Positions 53,012-62,212 of a DNA stretch of 64,000 bases are shown piece by piece. A program made the position numbers and the translations under genes. The notes under the pieces are model-generated. The model was not told the DNA's origin, did not search any database, and was given only the letters and a program-made list of their open reading frames with translations. The stretch comes from CAYVTD01 sp964454445 (GTDB lineage Bacteria; Bacteroidota; Ignavibacteria; Kapaibacteriales; UBA2268). The stretch is from assembly GCA_964454445.1 (NCBI GenBank), contig CAYVTD010000003.1:1-64000 (forward strand), read 5' to 3'. Each line of letters starts with the position of its first letter. Position 1 is the stretch's first letter.

Positions 53012-53413
53012 ATGATAAATAAAATAATTGATATCCTTCAGTTTCGCGAAAGCAGCGAGGCAGACAATGAAACTGACCAGCCATCGGTAACAACTGGTTC
53101 GGTTGTGTGGGGAGTGATATTGCGTTCTGCAATTATCATAACAGCTAGCTTCTTATTTGTAAATCCCTTGTATATTCGACAGTATTGGTGGATTATTCTG
53201 TTTGCTCTCTGGGGACTTGTTTTTTATCCTGCATACCGGCAATATCAAAGTTACAACAAGCGGATAAAAACTCTCGAAGACGAGACTTTGTGTGGTTCGT
53301 GCAAGCATTTCGATTCGACTGGGCAAATGTGCAGACTTTACGATCAGCATATAAGCCGCAACCATATACCTTGCGAAGGGCTCGATTGGGAACCAAAGAA
53401 CTTTGAACTGTAA
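53012..53413 (+). CDS. Two-helix membrane protein with C-terminal cysteine cluster
   Basis: A 133-residue protein. A polar N-terminal tail (about 1-30) is followed by two transmembrane helices (WGVILRSAIIITASFLFV and YWWIILFALWGLVFY). The soluble C-terminus has four Cys in C-x2-C-x9-C-x13-C (CGSCKHFD, MCRLYDQ, IPCEGLDW), as in small zinc or iron-sulfur sites. The N-terminal start is an ATG with weak ribosome-binding signal. I know similar Cys-pattern tails only as uncharacterised proteins, so no function is assigned. It is convergent with fliO. Confidence 0.75.
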   Translation: MINKIIDILQFRESSEADNETDQPSVTTGSVVWGVILRSAIIITASFLFVNPLYIRQYWWIILFALWGLVFYPAYRQYQSYNKRIKTLEDETLCGSCKHFDSTGQMCRLYDQHISRNHIPCEGLDWEPKNFEL

Positions 53414-53452
53414 AAACCAATAAAGTTAGTTACAATTACATACAAGTCAATA

Positions 53453-53860
53453 TTAGTTAGTCTTTTTAAATGCTGATATCAGGAATGAAGTAAAAGAGAG
53501 GTTTTGCTCCAATTCCATTTTCTTTTTCTCATCGCTAAGCATTTGTTTGGCAAAGTCGTGGCTAAGAGCTTTATTTTCTTCGATAGATATTGTTTCGTTG
53601 AAAGTAGGATCTTCTGTGAGGTCTGAGATAAGGTTGATATTGTGGTCGGTTGCACCGACAAGCAAAGTCTTTTCGTCTGCTTTTATAATATAAAGATGCG
53701 TTTTTGGCTGCAAGCTTATTCTGGATAGTATCTTGAGTTCCAAGCCGCTGTTAGAGACATTTTTTTTGATTACGAGGCGTTTTACTAAATAAAGGCTTAA
53801 TGCAATAACTGCAACGGCTATACCTAATGTGAAAAATGCTTTGAACATTGTATCATCCAT
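53453..53860 (-). CDS. fliO: Flagellar export protein FliO
   Basis: A 135-residue bitopic membrane protein that helps assemble the FliP ring of the flagellar type III export gate. One transmembrane helix (about 7-26, FKAFFTLGIAVAVIALSLYLV) is followed by a cytoplasmic domain with the FliO pattern KILSRISLQPKTHLYIIKADEKTLLVGATDHNI. The rest is variable. It is the last gene of a fliL-M-N-O cluster, 39 bases after fliN's stop; the expected fliP-fliQ-fliR genes do not follow. Confidence 0.85.
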   Translation of the reverse strand: MDDTMFKAFFTLGIAVAVIALSLYLVKRLVIKKNVSNSGLELKILSRISLQPKTHLYIIKADEKTLLVGATDHNINLISDLTEDPTFNETISIEENKALSHDFAKQMLSDEKKKMELEQNLSFTSFLISAFKKTN

Positions 53861-53899
53861 GATACGAATTACTCCTGTGAATGAGAAAAAACAATATAA

Positions 53900-54334
53900 C
53901 TATCTTTTAACAGAGCGCAAGCGGTCGGTAGGATCAACCAGCGTTGTAATACGAATACCGAAATGCTTGTCGATGACAACGACTTCGCCTTCAGCCACTT
54001 TCTTTCCATTAATCAACACATCGACTGGCTCGCTAACGAGTTTTTCAAATTCGATAACAGATCCTCTGCCAAGCCGGAGGATTTCGCGAATAAGCATGTT
54101 TGTCCGCCCGAGTTCGATGGAAACAGGCAATTGTAAGTCGTAAAGAAGCTCGAGTTTAGGATCTAAAGGTGAATAAATAGTGCTATCACTAGGAAAATCC
54201 AAGTCAGGAAATTTATCTTTTTTTCCAGCATCTTTACTTTTTTCCGATTCTTGTTGCTCTGCTTGTTCATCATCTAGATCAGCGAGGTTACCTGTATTAA
54301 TAAGAGCATCGATTTCGTCTTGAGACATAGTCAT
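53900..54334 (-). CDS. fliN: Flagellar motor switch protein FliN with an N-terminal CheY-binding-like motif
   Basis: A 144-residue C-ring component. Residues about 65-140 are the SpoA domain (YDLQLPVSIELGRTNMLIREIL, LGRGSVIEFEKLVSEPVDVLING, GIRITTLVD). The N-terminus SQDEIDALINTG matches the FliM/FliY EIDALL motif that binds phosphorylated CheY, then an acidic linker. In E. coli FliN lacks it; FliY of Gram-positives and some spirochaetes has it. It overlaps nothing but lies three bases from fliM, whose end carries the GGAGG site used here. Confidence 0.92.
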   Translation of the reverse strand: MTMSQDEIDALINTGNLADLDDEQAEQQESEKSKDAGKKDKFPDLDFPSDSTIYSPLDPKLELLYDLQLPVSIELGRTNMLIREILRLGRGSVIEFEKLVSEPVDVLINGKKVAEGEVVVIDKHFGIRITTLVDPTDRLRSVKR

Positions 54335-54337
54335 ATA

Positions 54338-55369
54338 TTATTCCTCCTCTTTGAATGAAATATCTTGATCTACGAGGTCATCTTCGGTCAGTTGGCGGGT
54401 AATCCTAACAGCCTTTTTTCCTTCGACGCTGCCAGGTCGAGCGGCGAGCTTGCGTTTTCTTCCGATAAAGACTTCGATTTCTTGATTTATTCTTTTATCG
54501 AGCTTAATCACATCGCCTGACTGGAGTTGCAATAGCTCTCGAACTGTAATGCTGGCACTGCCAAGTTCAGCTTTGACAGGCAGATAGGTTGTTGACATTT
54601 GTTGTTTCATTACCTGCATATTCTCGAGTTGCCGTTTCGGAGACGTTCTGCCAATGGTTGCAGTAACTTGCTGCCGGTTCAAGCGGGCTAGAACTTCTTC
54701 GAGAGCAAAAGTAGGGAAGCATAGATTCATCAAATATGAATGTACTCCAATATTTACGTCGAAAGAAACTACAACAACAATTTCCGAAGATGGTGCTATT
54801 TGTACAAAATCTGCCTCCATTTCGAGACGCTGATATTTAAAGTGCAAATCGGCAATGGACTGCCATGAGTTACGCAAATCGGAAAGACAATGCTCGATAA
54901 GCCCGCGAATGACTGCTTGCTCAATCGGAGTTATAGACCTCGTTTTGGCTTGCGTTTCGGCGCTACCACCGAGCAAGCGCTCGACGATGGTTAATGCCAA
55001 TTGGGGGCTAACTTCTAAAATACCGCTTCCGTCGGTGCCTTCTATATCAAAGACATACAAGCAGCTCGGATTTGCTACAGACAATATGAATTCTGAATAA
55101 AACAACTGGTCAACTGATGTTACAGATATGGACACTATAGTTTGCAATTTCGAAACGAGATAATAGCTAAAGACCTCTGCAAAGCTCTCGTGAACGGTTT
55201 GCAAAGTTCTTACCTGATTCTTGGAAATTCGGTTAGGACGGCGAAAATCGTAGCTTGAAATGTCGCCTTTGTCGATTCTGCCACTTAGAACATCATCGAC
55301 ATCCATCGAACCTGAAGTCATTTCCGAGAGCAGGTTGTCTATTTCGTTTTGCGATAGTACCTCAGCCAT
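54338..55369 (-). CDS. fliM: Flagellar motor switch protein FliM
   Basis: A 343-residue C-ring protein that couples CheY-P binding to rotor switching. N-terminal LSQNEIDNLLSEM is the CheY-P-binding peptide (about 5-17). The middle CheC-like domain spans about 35-230 (FDIEGTDGSGILEVSPQLALTIVERLLGG), and the C-terminal SpoA domain about 255-330 (LPVKAELGSASITVRELLQLQSGDVIKLD). Length is as expected. Second of four genes in the fliL-M-N-O operon. Confidence 0.95.
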   Translation of the reverse strand: MAEVLSQNEIDNLLSEMTSGSMDVDDVLSGRIDKGDISSYDFRRPNRISKNQVRTLQTVHESFAEVFSYYLVSKLQTIVSISVTSVDQLFYSEFILSVANPSCLYVFDIEGTDGSGILEVSPQLALTIVERLLGGSAETQAKTRSITPIEQAVIRGLIEHCLSDLRNSWQSIADLHFKYQRLEMEADFVQIAPSSEIVVVVSFDVNIGVHSYLMNLCFPTFALEEVLARLNRQQVTATIGRTSPKRQLENMQVMKQQMSTTYLPVKAELGSASITVRELLQLQSGDVIKLDKRINQEIEVFIGRKRKLAARPGSVEGKKAVRITRQLTEDDLVDQDISFKEEE

Positions 55370-55377
55370 TGTTTCTT

Positions 55378-56025
55378 TTATTGGATTATTATTTCTTGTA
55401 AAATCACATCTTTCAGCAGCATTTTCCCTTGGCGGAAAATAGGTTTAAGTTCTTTTTTAAATACATTGGGCAGCGAATCCTGTTGCGATTTTATCTGCTC
55501 GGCAGTATATTTGCCAAGTACCATATTAACGCCGCCTCTGATACGTGCAATTATTGTTGGCGAAAGGGCAGCTGCACCTCCTTCCTCTCCACTCTCTTTT
55601 TCACCGGGCTTGGTCAAATAAATCAAGCCTAGATTGATGACCACGAAGCGGTCGGTCGAGCCACTCGGATTGGTGGTTATCCTTCCGGTTTCGACAAAAT
55701 GAGTGTTTTCATCTTTTTGAAAGAAAGAGACATCTTCTTCGTCCATCCAAGCATCTCTTTTCTTTTCGGCTTCTTTCGCAAGTTCCTCTTTACTCTTTTC
55801 TCCGATTGCTGTACTATCAAGGCGTCCAGCGCCGGTAAGCTGTTTTAGATCTGGAAAAACTAAGAATTTAAAAGCTAGAAATAGTATAATTACCATAATT
55901 ACAACAGTGCCTGCAATGATGCCGACGAGTTGGACAATACCTGGAATACCGGAATTGCCTTTGGGTTTTTCAGGCACTTGTTTAGGTTCTTTACTCTCTT
56001 CGGGCGCCGGTTTGTCTTTTGCCAT
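55378..56025 (-). CDS. fliL: Flagellar basal body-associated protein FliL
   Basis: A 215-residue single-pass membrane protein that surrounds the stator and raises torque. Cytoplasmic Pro/Lys/Glu-rich N-terminus, one transmembrane helix (about 30-50, LVGIIAGTVVIMVIILFLAFKFL), and a periplasmic domain with the stomatin-like FliL fold (RFVVINLGLIYLTK, RIRGGVNMVLGKYTAEQI, LKPIFRQGKMLLKDVILQEIIIQ). It contains a longer-than-usual acidic/Glu-rich insertion (about 95-130 and GEKESGEEGGA). First gene of the cluster; no clear sigma-28 or sigma-54 site precedes it. Confidence 0.88.
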   Translation of the reverse strand: MAKDKPAPEESKEPKQVPEKPKGNSGIPGIVQLVGIIAGTVVIMVIILFLAFKFLVFPDLKQLTGAGRLDSTAIGEKSKEELAKEAEKKRDAWMDEEDVSFFQKDENTHFVETGRITTNPSGSTDRFVVINLGLIYLTKPGEKESGEEGGAAALSPTIIARIRGGVNMVLGKYTAEQIKSQQDSLPNVFKKELKPIFRQGKMLLKDVILQEIIIQ

Positions 56026-56332
56026 TTTTTTAATGCCAATTCTTTGTTAAACTTCTTGTAATTCATTTATTGCAAACTTTTGCCAAGCAATAAATATTTA
56101 TATTGACCGCAAAAAACAAAAGATTATTTTATTTTTATTATCGACATAAAGTCAATAATATTTAATGAAAAAAATACTGATTAAAAAACGTGCCACAAGA
56201 ATGGATTAATTCACCTTGTTGGTTTATAATCAGTTAGCTATGAAACATTTTTCCATTATTTGCTTAAAAATTTCTTTTGGCGGTTACTATTAGCCTTTCT
56301 GATGAATTATGCCTATAAAGCTAATTCTGCCA
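56026..56332. other. AT-rich divergent/terminal spacer
   Basis: Gene-free stretch between fliL and the convergent-order T9SS gene (both minus). It contains a weak hairpin TATTATCGAC-5-GTCAATAATA (56136-56160, one mismatch), perhaps a terminator for the T9SS gene upstream. No RNA or repeat recognised. Confidence 0.4.
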
Positions 56333-59300
56333 TTATTTTATAATAATTTTCTGAATAAATGATTTACCCCCGCAATTGAAAATTGCGAGATATACTCCCG
56401 ATGGCAACATTCTCAAATCGAGTTTCTGTTGGCTTTTATGACCGGAATTTTTGATGATCGAGCTAAAGACTTTATTACCAATTAGATTAGTTATTTCAAG
56501 TGTAATATCACTGCAAATATTATCGGAAATTTCAAGATAAAAGACTCCATCTGACGGATTGGGGGTTGTCTTGATAAACGATTCGCTTGCAGATAAATCA
56601 TCAATTCCTGTTGTGAAAGAGAATTCGTCAGACAAAGTGCTGCAACCATTTTCGCCAAAAACAGCAACTTGATATTTGCCATTGCTTCCAGGTTTATGTT
56701 CATTTGAAATAGCGCCTTGGATAGGATTGCCGTTTAAATACCATTGATAAGCAGAGGCAGATGATGAGGTTTTTAAAACAGGACCATCTAAATAAATGTC
56801 AGGCTTGGCTGGTACAGGCAAGAAATAGAGATTGAAAATATCTGATGTATCAGAACAACCATTAGAAGTAATGCCAATGACGGCTATCGGGCCTGCTTCG
56901 CTTACTTCAGTAGAAATGCCTGTGGCGCCATTAGACCAATAGTATTCTTTAAAACCAATTGTTGCCCGGAGACGAACTTTTTCGCCTTCGCAAACTGGAT
57001 ATTTTGTTGCTGTGGATATGGTGATTTCTGGAACACTGAAAACGTTTATTATTACATCTTTCGAAGATGCTTTGCAACCTTGCTCATCGGTAATGGTAAC
57101 AAAATAAGTACCTCTTTGATTGACAGTAATGCTTTTCGATGTTTTGCCATTGTTCCATTCGTAAGAAACGTACCCATCTGGGGCAGTCAATATGCAAGAA
57201 CCTCCTTGACAAAACTCTGTATCGCCAATTATTGCTATTTCAGGTTTTGCGATATTGCAATTATTCACTTTTGTTTCCCAAAGTCCACGAGCATAAGTTG
57301 CTGCCCTTAATTTACTTGTACCATAATGAATATGTAAATCTGTAACGACTACATTAGGCAAGCCATTATCCATTTGTATCCAGTCATTGAGCGTATTATC
57401 CTTGTAAAAAACACCGATATCAGTGCCAATATACAAACGGCCGGGCGAATTTTTTTGATATGTAATTGCATTTGCAGGTACACTCGGTAAACTACCTGAA
57501 ATATCTGTTACTTTTATTCCGTTTACCTCCATAACTTTATAACTGTTTTTATATCCGGAAAGGGTTATCCAACATCTATCTTTGTTTTTTGGATCTGCCT
57601 CAATGTCGGATATAGCAGCTCCAGCCCTAAATAATATTGTCCAATTTTTTCCACCGTCGTGGGTTACGGCTAGCATATTCATCGAAGATGCATAGATTGT
57701 CGAAGCGTCTGCCTCAGTTAAAGCAATGCAGTCGATCTTATAATTACTCGAAGGAAAAGCTATTTTTTCCCATTGTGCTCCGCGGGTTGTTGTTTTCCAA
57801 AGATTTACAAGTCCGACGTACATTACAGCAGGATCTTTGGGATCCATAGCTATTGGCGAAACCCAAGCACCAGTTTCCCCGGTTGTTCTGTCGTCGAGCA
57901 TATAGAAAAAGGAAGTTCCTCCATTGGTTGACCGCCAAAATGAGCCGTAGTACATCGAAGCATACAAGTATTGCTTGTTTGTATAATCAATTTTGCAGTC
58001 CATTCCGTCTCCGCCGAGAATGTTAGACCAGCTTGAGCCGTTTTTGATGTGGGTGCCATTGTCTTGCGTACCACCAATGATAAAGCTTTCGTCGCCAGGG
58101 TATTGGTCGATTTTATAGAATTGCGTAATAGCAAGGGAGTTGCTAAGGTCGGTCCAGTTTTTACCGCTGTTTGTCGTTTTGTTTACTCCTCCATCGGTAC
58201 AGGCATAGAGAGCGCCATCGGGGCTGTATTTTAGAGAATGAATATCTGCGTGAATCCACGGGGCAGTCCAACCCTGCCAATCCGTTACCAAATCGAAGCT
58301 CGATCCTCCGTTGCCTGTTTTCCAAACGTTAACTCCTGCAATGAAAACATTGTTTGGATTCTTGGGGTCAACAACGATGGCTAAATCATACAAACCTTGT
58401 CCACCTGCTCCCGAACCGCTTGTATAATAATGCAGGTAGTTGGGGTGAGTCCCTTTTCTTGCTCTTGTTTCCCAAGATTCGCCACCATCGGTGCTGCGCA
58501 AAAAAGAATGGAAACCCATATCATTTCCGGCAGCAATAGCGTAAACTGTATTGGCATCAGCTTTAGAAACAGCCAAAGCAATACGCACTACATCGTTGAA
58601 TTGTATTTTTTTTGCAAGCTCACCTGTCTCGGGATTGACAAATGCTATTGAAAATATGTATTTATTTTCTGAAACTTCGCGAAATGCCCCAATGATTTTT
58701 TCCGGGTCGCTGGAATTAAATTCGAGATCGCGGCAATATAGAGCAGATAATAATTTCCAGGATTCTCCGCCATCGATGCTTTTGTACAGCCCGGCGCTTG
58801 TGCCTGCATAGATGATATTTTCGTTTAGAGGATGCACCAAAATTCTGTTAATCAATAGTTTGTTGGCAATTTCAAGGTTCTGCCCATATAAAGGCTTGGT
58901 TAGTTTCCAGGTAGCGCCATCATCAGTAGTTTTTACTATACCTATGGAATAATTATATAAAACACCGAGAAAACCGGCTGCGTCGGCATCGCCGGTAGCG
59001 GCATAAACAACAGATGGATTGCTCGGGGCAACAGCGATATCGGATATGCCTATAGAAAGAAATTCAGTAAAAGGGAAAGTTTGCCATGCGCCTCCACCAT
59101 TAGTTGTTTTCCATACTCCACCAAAGGAGGCGCCTGTCCAAATGATATTTTTATTTGTCGGGTGGAAGGAGATGCAATTAGTCCTACCCAAACCTGCCGG
59201 TGAATAATCAGGATGTTGCTTGGGCTTTACAAACGGTCCAAGTGCTGTCCATTTGTATAAATTATTGTCGAGAGGCGAGTTTTTGTTAATATTCTTTTCA

Positions 59301-59596
59301 CGATAATTTTGATAATCGGTATAAATTTTGTGGAAATCGGGAAAAACATTGTCTGGGAACAATCTTTTTTCCCAGAACCATTCCAATCTTTTAAATTGCT
59401 TCCAGCCTGTGCATTTCGCGGGAGTTTTGTCCTGCCAATATTCTCTAAATTCTTGCTGTGCATCTTGAAAGTTCGCTTTGGCAACATTACTTGGGTGTGT
59501 AATCCAAGGTTGTGCTTGCATTGCTAATGGTGAAATGAATAGCCAAAATATTACTCCAATGTAAAAAAAGCTGTATTTTCTATTAACATATCTCAT
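56333..59596 (-). CDS. Secreted sortilin/BNR beta-propeller protein with Ig-like and T9SS domains
   Basis: A 1,087-residue secreted protein. Signal peptide about 1-29 (SFFYIGVIFWLFISPLAMQAQ). Residues about 100-770 hold at least eight Asp-box/BNR repeats (TTNGGGAW, TTDDGATW, SIDGGESW, STDGGESW, TGNGGSSF, TTNSGKNW, STNGGTSF, THDGGKNW) as in Vps10/sortilin propellers. Two Ig-like domains follow (EWNNGKTSKSITV and YYWSNGATGIS) and a T9SS sorting domain ends the chain (TTPNPSDGVFYLEI, PSGVYLAIFNCGGK). A tetracopeptide-like His tract is absent; no catalytic motif seen. Probably a surface-anchored adhesin or glycan-binding protein. Confidence 0.87.
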   Translation of the reverse strand: MRYVNRKYSFFYIGVIFWLFISPLAMQAQPWITHPSNVAKANFQDAQQEFREYWQDKTPAKCTGWKQFKRLEWFWEKRLFPDNVFPDFHKIYTDYQNYREKNINKNSPLDNNLYKWTALGPFVKPKQHPDYSPAGLGRTNCISFHPTNKNIIWTGASFGGVWKTTNGGGAWQTFPFTEFLSIGISDIAVAPSNPSVVYAATGDADAAGFLGVLYNYSIGIVKTTDDGATWKLTKPLYGQNLEIANKLLINRILVHPLNENIIYAGTSAGLYKSIDGGESWKLLSALYCRDLEFNSSDPEKIIGAFREVSENKYIFSIAFVNPETGELAKKIQFNDVVRIALAVSKADANTVYAIAAGNDMGFHSFLRSTDGGESWETRARKGTHPNYLHYYTSGSGAGGQGLYDLAIVVDPKNPNNVFIAGVNVWKTGNGGSSFDLVTDWQGWTAPWIHADIHSLKYSPDGALYACTDGGVNKTTNSGKNWTDLSNSLAITQFYKIDQYPGDESFIIGGTQDNGTHIKNGSSWSNILGGDGMDCKIDYTNKQYLYASMYYGSFWRSTNGGTSFFYMLDDRTTGETGAWVSPIAMDPKDPAVMYVGLVNLWKTTTRGAQWEKIAFPSSNYKIDCIALTEADASTIYASSMNMLAVTHDGGKNWTILFRAGAAISDIEADPKNKDRCWITLSGYKNSYKVMEVNGIKVTDISGSLPSVPANAITYQKNSPGRLYIGTDIGVFYKDNTLNDWIQMDNGLPNVVVTDLHIHYGTSKLRAATYARGLWETKVNNCNIAKPEIAIIGDTEFCQGGSCILTAPDGYVSYEWNNGKTSKSITVNQRGTYFVTITDEQGCKASSKDVIINVFSVPEITISTATKYPVCEGEKVRLRATIGFKEYYWSNGATGISTEVSEAGPIAVIGITSNGCSDTSDIFNLYFLPVPAKPDIYLDGPVLKTSSSASAYQWYLNGNPIQGAISNEHKPGSNGKYQVAVFGENGCSTLSDEFSFTTGIDDLSASESFIKTTPNPSDGVFYLEISDNICSDITLEITNLIGNKVFSSIIKNSGHKSQQKLDLRMLPSGVYLAIFNCGGKSFIQKIIIK

Positions 59597-59821
59597 TCTA
59601 ATACTATCTCCTAAAAAACCCCAAGAAATAACATTGCCTTACTTGCAAAAGATAAAAACTGTAAGTTAGTGAATTATTTGATAACAACCATATCGACAAT
59701 ACATTAACGTCTTTTAATAAATTGTATTGAATAAGGTGTCTAAAATACATAAGTTTTATTTCGTCAATAGCTTTAGCTTTTTTTTCAATCAAAATTTATT
59801 CAAAAAATATTAAACAAAGAA

Positions 59822-60976
59822 ATGAGAACTATCGAAGCGCAGCGTTTGTCGGGCATTCCTGAATCAATTTTTACAACAATTTCCCAACTTGCTTTTCAGC
59901 ATAATGCCGTCAATCTTGGTCAGGGTTTCCCTGATTTTGATGGGCCTGAATGGCTGATGCAAGCAGCTTATAGTGCTATGAAAGCAGGAAAGAATCAATA
60001 TGCTCCCTCGAGTGGCATTTTTTCTTTAAGGAAGGAAATATGCGAAAATCAAAACAAGTATTATGGTTTGCAATGGGATAATGAAAAGAATGTTACGATT
60101 ACTTCTGGAGCTACTGAAGCTATTTATACCACAATAACAGCCCTGGTCGATGAGGGCGACGAAGTCATCATGTTCGAGCCGTTTTACGATTCCTATCAAG
60201 CAGTAGTGAAGCTTGCCGGCGGAGTCGAAAAATATGTTACATTGAAAAAGCCTGATTTCCATTTTGATTTCGACGAACTCGAAGCTTTGATTAATAAAAG
60301 AACAAAAATCATAATCATCAATACTCCCCACAACCCAAGTGGAAAGATTTTTAACAACGAAGAGCTGCAATTCATTGCGAAACTTGCAGTTAAAAACGAT
60401 TTGATTGTCGTTTCCGACGAGGTTTATGAATTTTTAACTTATGATGGTATAGAGCATCGGTCGATAGCAGAATTTCCAGAGATGATGGAAAGAACCGTTA
60501 TCATATCTTCGACAGGCAAGACTTTTAGTATGACCGGCTGGAAAATCGGTTGGGCTATCGCAAGCGAAATAATTACAGGTGCAATCAGAAAAGTCCATCA
60601 GTGGACAACGTTTGCATCGAACACACCTGCTCAACAGGCGATGGCTTTCGCACTTACACAACTCGACTCTTACATTCCTGAATTTCGGAAAATGTATCTT
60701 CAAAAGCGTGATTTGATTTATTCCAAACTTTTAGAAACCCGTTTTACTCCTTATAAACCGTATGGGAGCTATTTCATTTTGGCGGATATGCCTGAAGATA
60801 CAAAAACTAAAGGAATTGAATTTGCCAAGGAGCTCATCGTTAATTCTGGTGTTGCCACTATTCCTGTTTCAATTTTTTATAAAAAATCAGACGAAGGCGA
60901 TACAATGATACGTTTATGTTTCGCCAAAAGTAATGATACTATTTATAAAGGAATTGACTTATTAAGAAATGTGTGA
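59822..60976 (+). CDS. Methionine/kynurenine-type class I aminotransferase
   Basis: A 384-residue PLP-dependent fold-type I aminotransferase. Motifs: NLGQGFPDFDGPE (YbdL/KAT pattern, about 31-43), TSGATEA, NTPHNPSG (168-174), SDEVYEFL (198-205), and the PLP Lys233 in SSTGKTFSMTGWKIGW. The GQGFPDF N-terminal motif separates the methionine/glutamine transaminase (YbdL, KAT) group from aspartate aminotransferases. Likely transfers the amino group of methionine or aromatic amino acids to 2-oxo acids. Codirectional with tadA, 26 bases apart. Confidence 0.93.
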   Translation: MRTIEAQRLSGIPESIFTTISQLAFQHNAVNLGQGFPDFDGPEWLMQAAYSAMKAGKNQYAPSSGIFSLRKEICENQNKYYGLQWDNEKNVTITSGATEAIYTTITALVDEGDEVIMFEPFYDSYQAVVKLAGGVEKYVTLKKPDFHFDFDELEALINKRTKIIIINTPHNPSGKIFNNEELQFIAKLAVKNDLIVVSDEVYEFLTYDGIEHRSIAEFPEMMERTVIISSTGKTFSMTGWKIGWAIASEIITGAIRKVHQWTTFASNTPAQQAMAFALTQLDSYIPEFRKMYLQKRDLIYSKLLETRFTPYKPYGSYFILADMPEDTKTKGIEFAKELIVNSGVATIPVSIFYKKSDEGDTMIRLCFAKSNDTIYKGIDLLRNV

Positions 60977-61002
60977 TGATAAAGCTGCTTAAGAATATTT
61001 AA

Positions 61003-61482
61003 ATGCCAATAATAGATGATAATATTGAATCAGGAGACGCTTTTTGGATGCAAGTGGCTTTAGACTTGGCAAGCATGGCGGCAGAAAACGAAGATGTGCC
61101 TGTTGGATGCGTTATTGTCAAAGATGAGGCTATCATTGGCAAAGGATATAATTGTGTTGAGAAAGATAAAGATGCCACTGCTCATGCCGAGTTAATTGCA
61201 ATAAAAGAAGCTATTAAAACAGCTGGTTACAAGCATTTGCTTGACACAAAGATATATACGACACTTGAGCCTTGTTCTATGTGTGCCGGGGCTATTGTTC
61301 TTGCCAGAATTTCTGAAATTATTATTGCTGCAGACGACTTAAAAGCTGGCGCTTGTGGTTCTGTTTTGAATATTGCTCAAAACGAAAGGTTAAATCATAG
61401 ATGCGTAATTAGAAGAGGGGTTTTAAGAGAAGAAAGCGAGCTAATGATTAAAGATTTTTTCAAAAAGCTAAGAGAAAAGTAA
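61003..61482 (+). CDS. tadA: tRNA adenosine(34) deaminase-like nucleoside deaminase
   Basis: A 159-residue zinc-dependent deaminase. The catalytic HAE motif (AHAELIAIKEA) and the PCSMCAGAI zinc pair are intact, with GYNCVEKDKDATAHAE at the substrate loop. TadA converts A34 of tRNA-Arg(ACG) to inosine; guanine deaminase is an alternative for such short sequences. Typical TadA length is 150-170. It sits one base before rsmI, so the two are cotranscribed and both modify RNA. Confidence 0.9.
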   Translation: MPIIDDNIESGDAFWMQVALDLASMAAENEDVPVGCVIVKDEAIIGKGYNCVEKDKDATAHAELIAIKEAIKTAGYKHLLDTKIYTTLEPCSMCAGAIVLARISEIIIAADDLKAGACGSVLNIAQNERLNHRCVIRRGVLREESELMIKDFFKKLREK

Positions 61483-61483
61483 G

Positions 61484-62212
61484 ATGGACAATAATATTGA
61501 AATTCTTGGTAGTTTATATATTGTGCCAACTCCGATAGGAAACCTCGAGGATATAACGTTTCGTTCGCTCAAGACCTTGAATTCCGTTGATATTATTGCC
61601 TGCGAAGATACCCGGGAAACTTCGAAATTGCTTAACCATTATAAGATAAATGGGAAAACACTTGAGAGTTACCACGAGCATAATGAAGAAACTAAAAATC
61701 ATTATTTGTTGAGTTTGCTTAAGTCGGGTAAAAAAATTGCATTAGTTTCCGATGCAGGCACACCCACAGTTTCCGATCCTGGATATAAACTTGTTCGTTT
61801 ATGCTTGCATAATGGAATTAATGTTGTTCCCTTGCCGGGTGCTTCTGCAATGCTGACAGCACTGACAGCAAGCGGTTTACCGACAGATAAATTCACATTC
61901 TTTGGCTTTCCACCTCAAAAAAAAGGTCGGTCAGAATTTTTGAAATCTATTGCCAATCATCCATTTACATCTATTATTTATGAATCGCCACATAAAATCT
62001 TGGATTTCGTCGGCGATTTAGCAGAAATTCTCGAAGAATCACGCGAAATATGTATAGCAAGAGAACTAACAAAAAAATTTGAAGAGATTTTTTTAGGGAC
62101 GATCTCTGAAGCAAAGGAATTCTTAGCGAAAAAAGATAGGATTTTGGGTGAATTTGTAGTAATTTTGTCGGGAAAAGAAAAAGATAAAATGGAAAACAAT
62201 GAGGATAACTGA
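61484..62212 (+). CDS. rsmI: 16S rRNA (cytidine1402-2'-O)-methyltransferase
   Basis: A 242-residue SAM-dependent methyltransferase of the tetrapyrrole-methylase fold that methylates C1402 of 16S rRNA in the decoding centre. Family motifs: YIVPTPIGNLEDITFRSLKTL at the N-terminus, CEDTRETSKLL, ALVSDAGTPTVSDPGYKLV, PLPGASAMLTALTASGL, and YESPHKIL. Length typical (about 230-290). Its stop overlaps the start of tmk by one base (TGATG), and it follows tadA directly. Confidence 0.96.
   Translation: MDNNIEILGSLYIVPTPIGNLEDITFRSLKTLNSVDIIACEDTRETSKLLNHYKINGKTLESYHEHNEETKNHYLLSLLKSGKKIALVSDAGTPTVSDPGYKLVRLCLHNGINVVPLPGASAMLTALTASGLPTDKFTFFGFPPQKKGRSEFLKSIANHPFTSIIYESPHKILDFVGDLAEILEESREICIARELTKKFEEIFLGTISEAKEFLAKKDRILGEFVVILSGKEKDKMENNEDN

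Noticed and set aside
56070..56100. Sigma-54-like promoter (TTGGCA...TTTGCA on the minus strand) ahead of fliL
   Set aside because: The distance between the GG and GC elements is one base short of the strict sigma-54 spacing, so it was not called.
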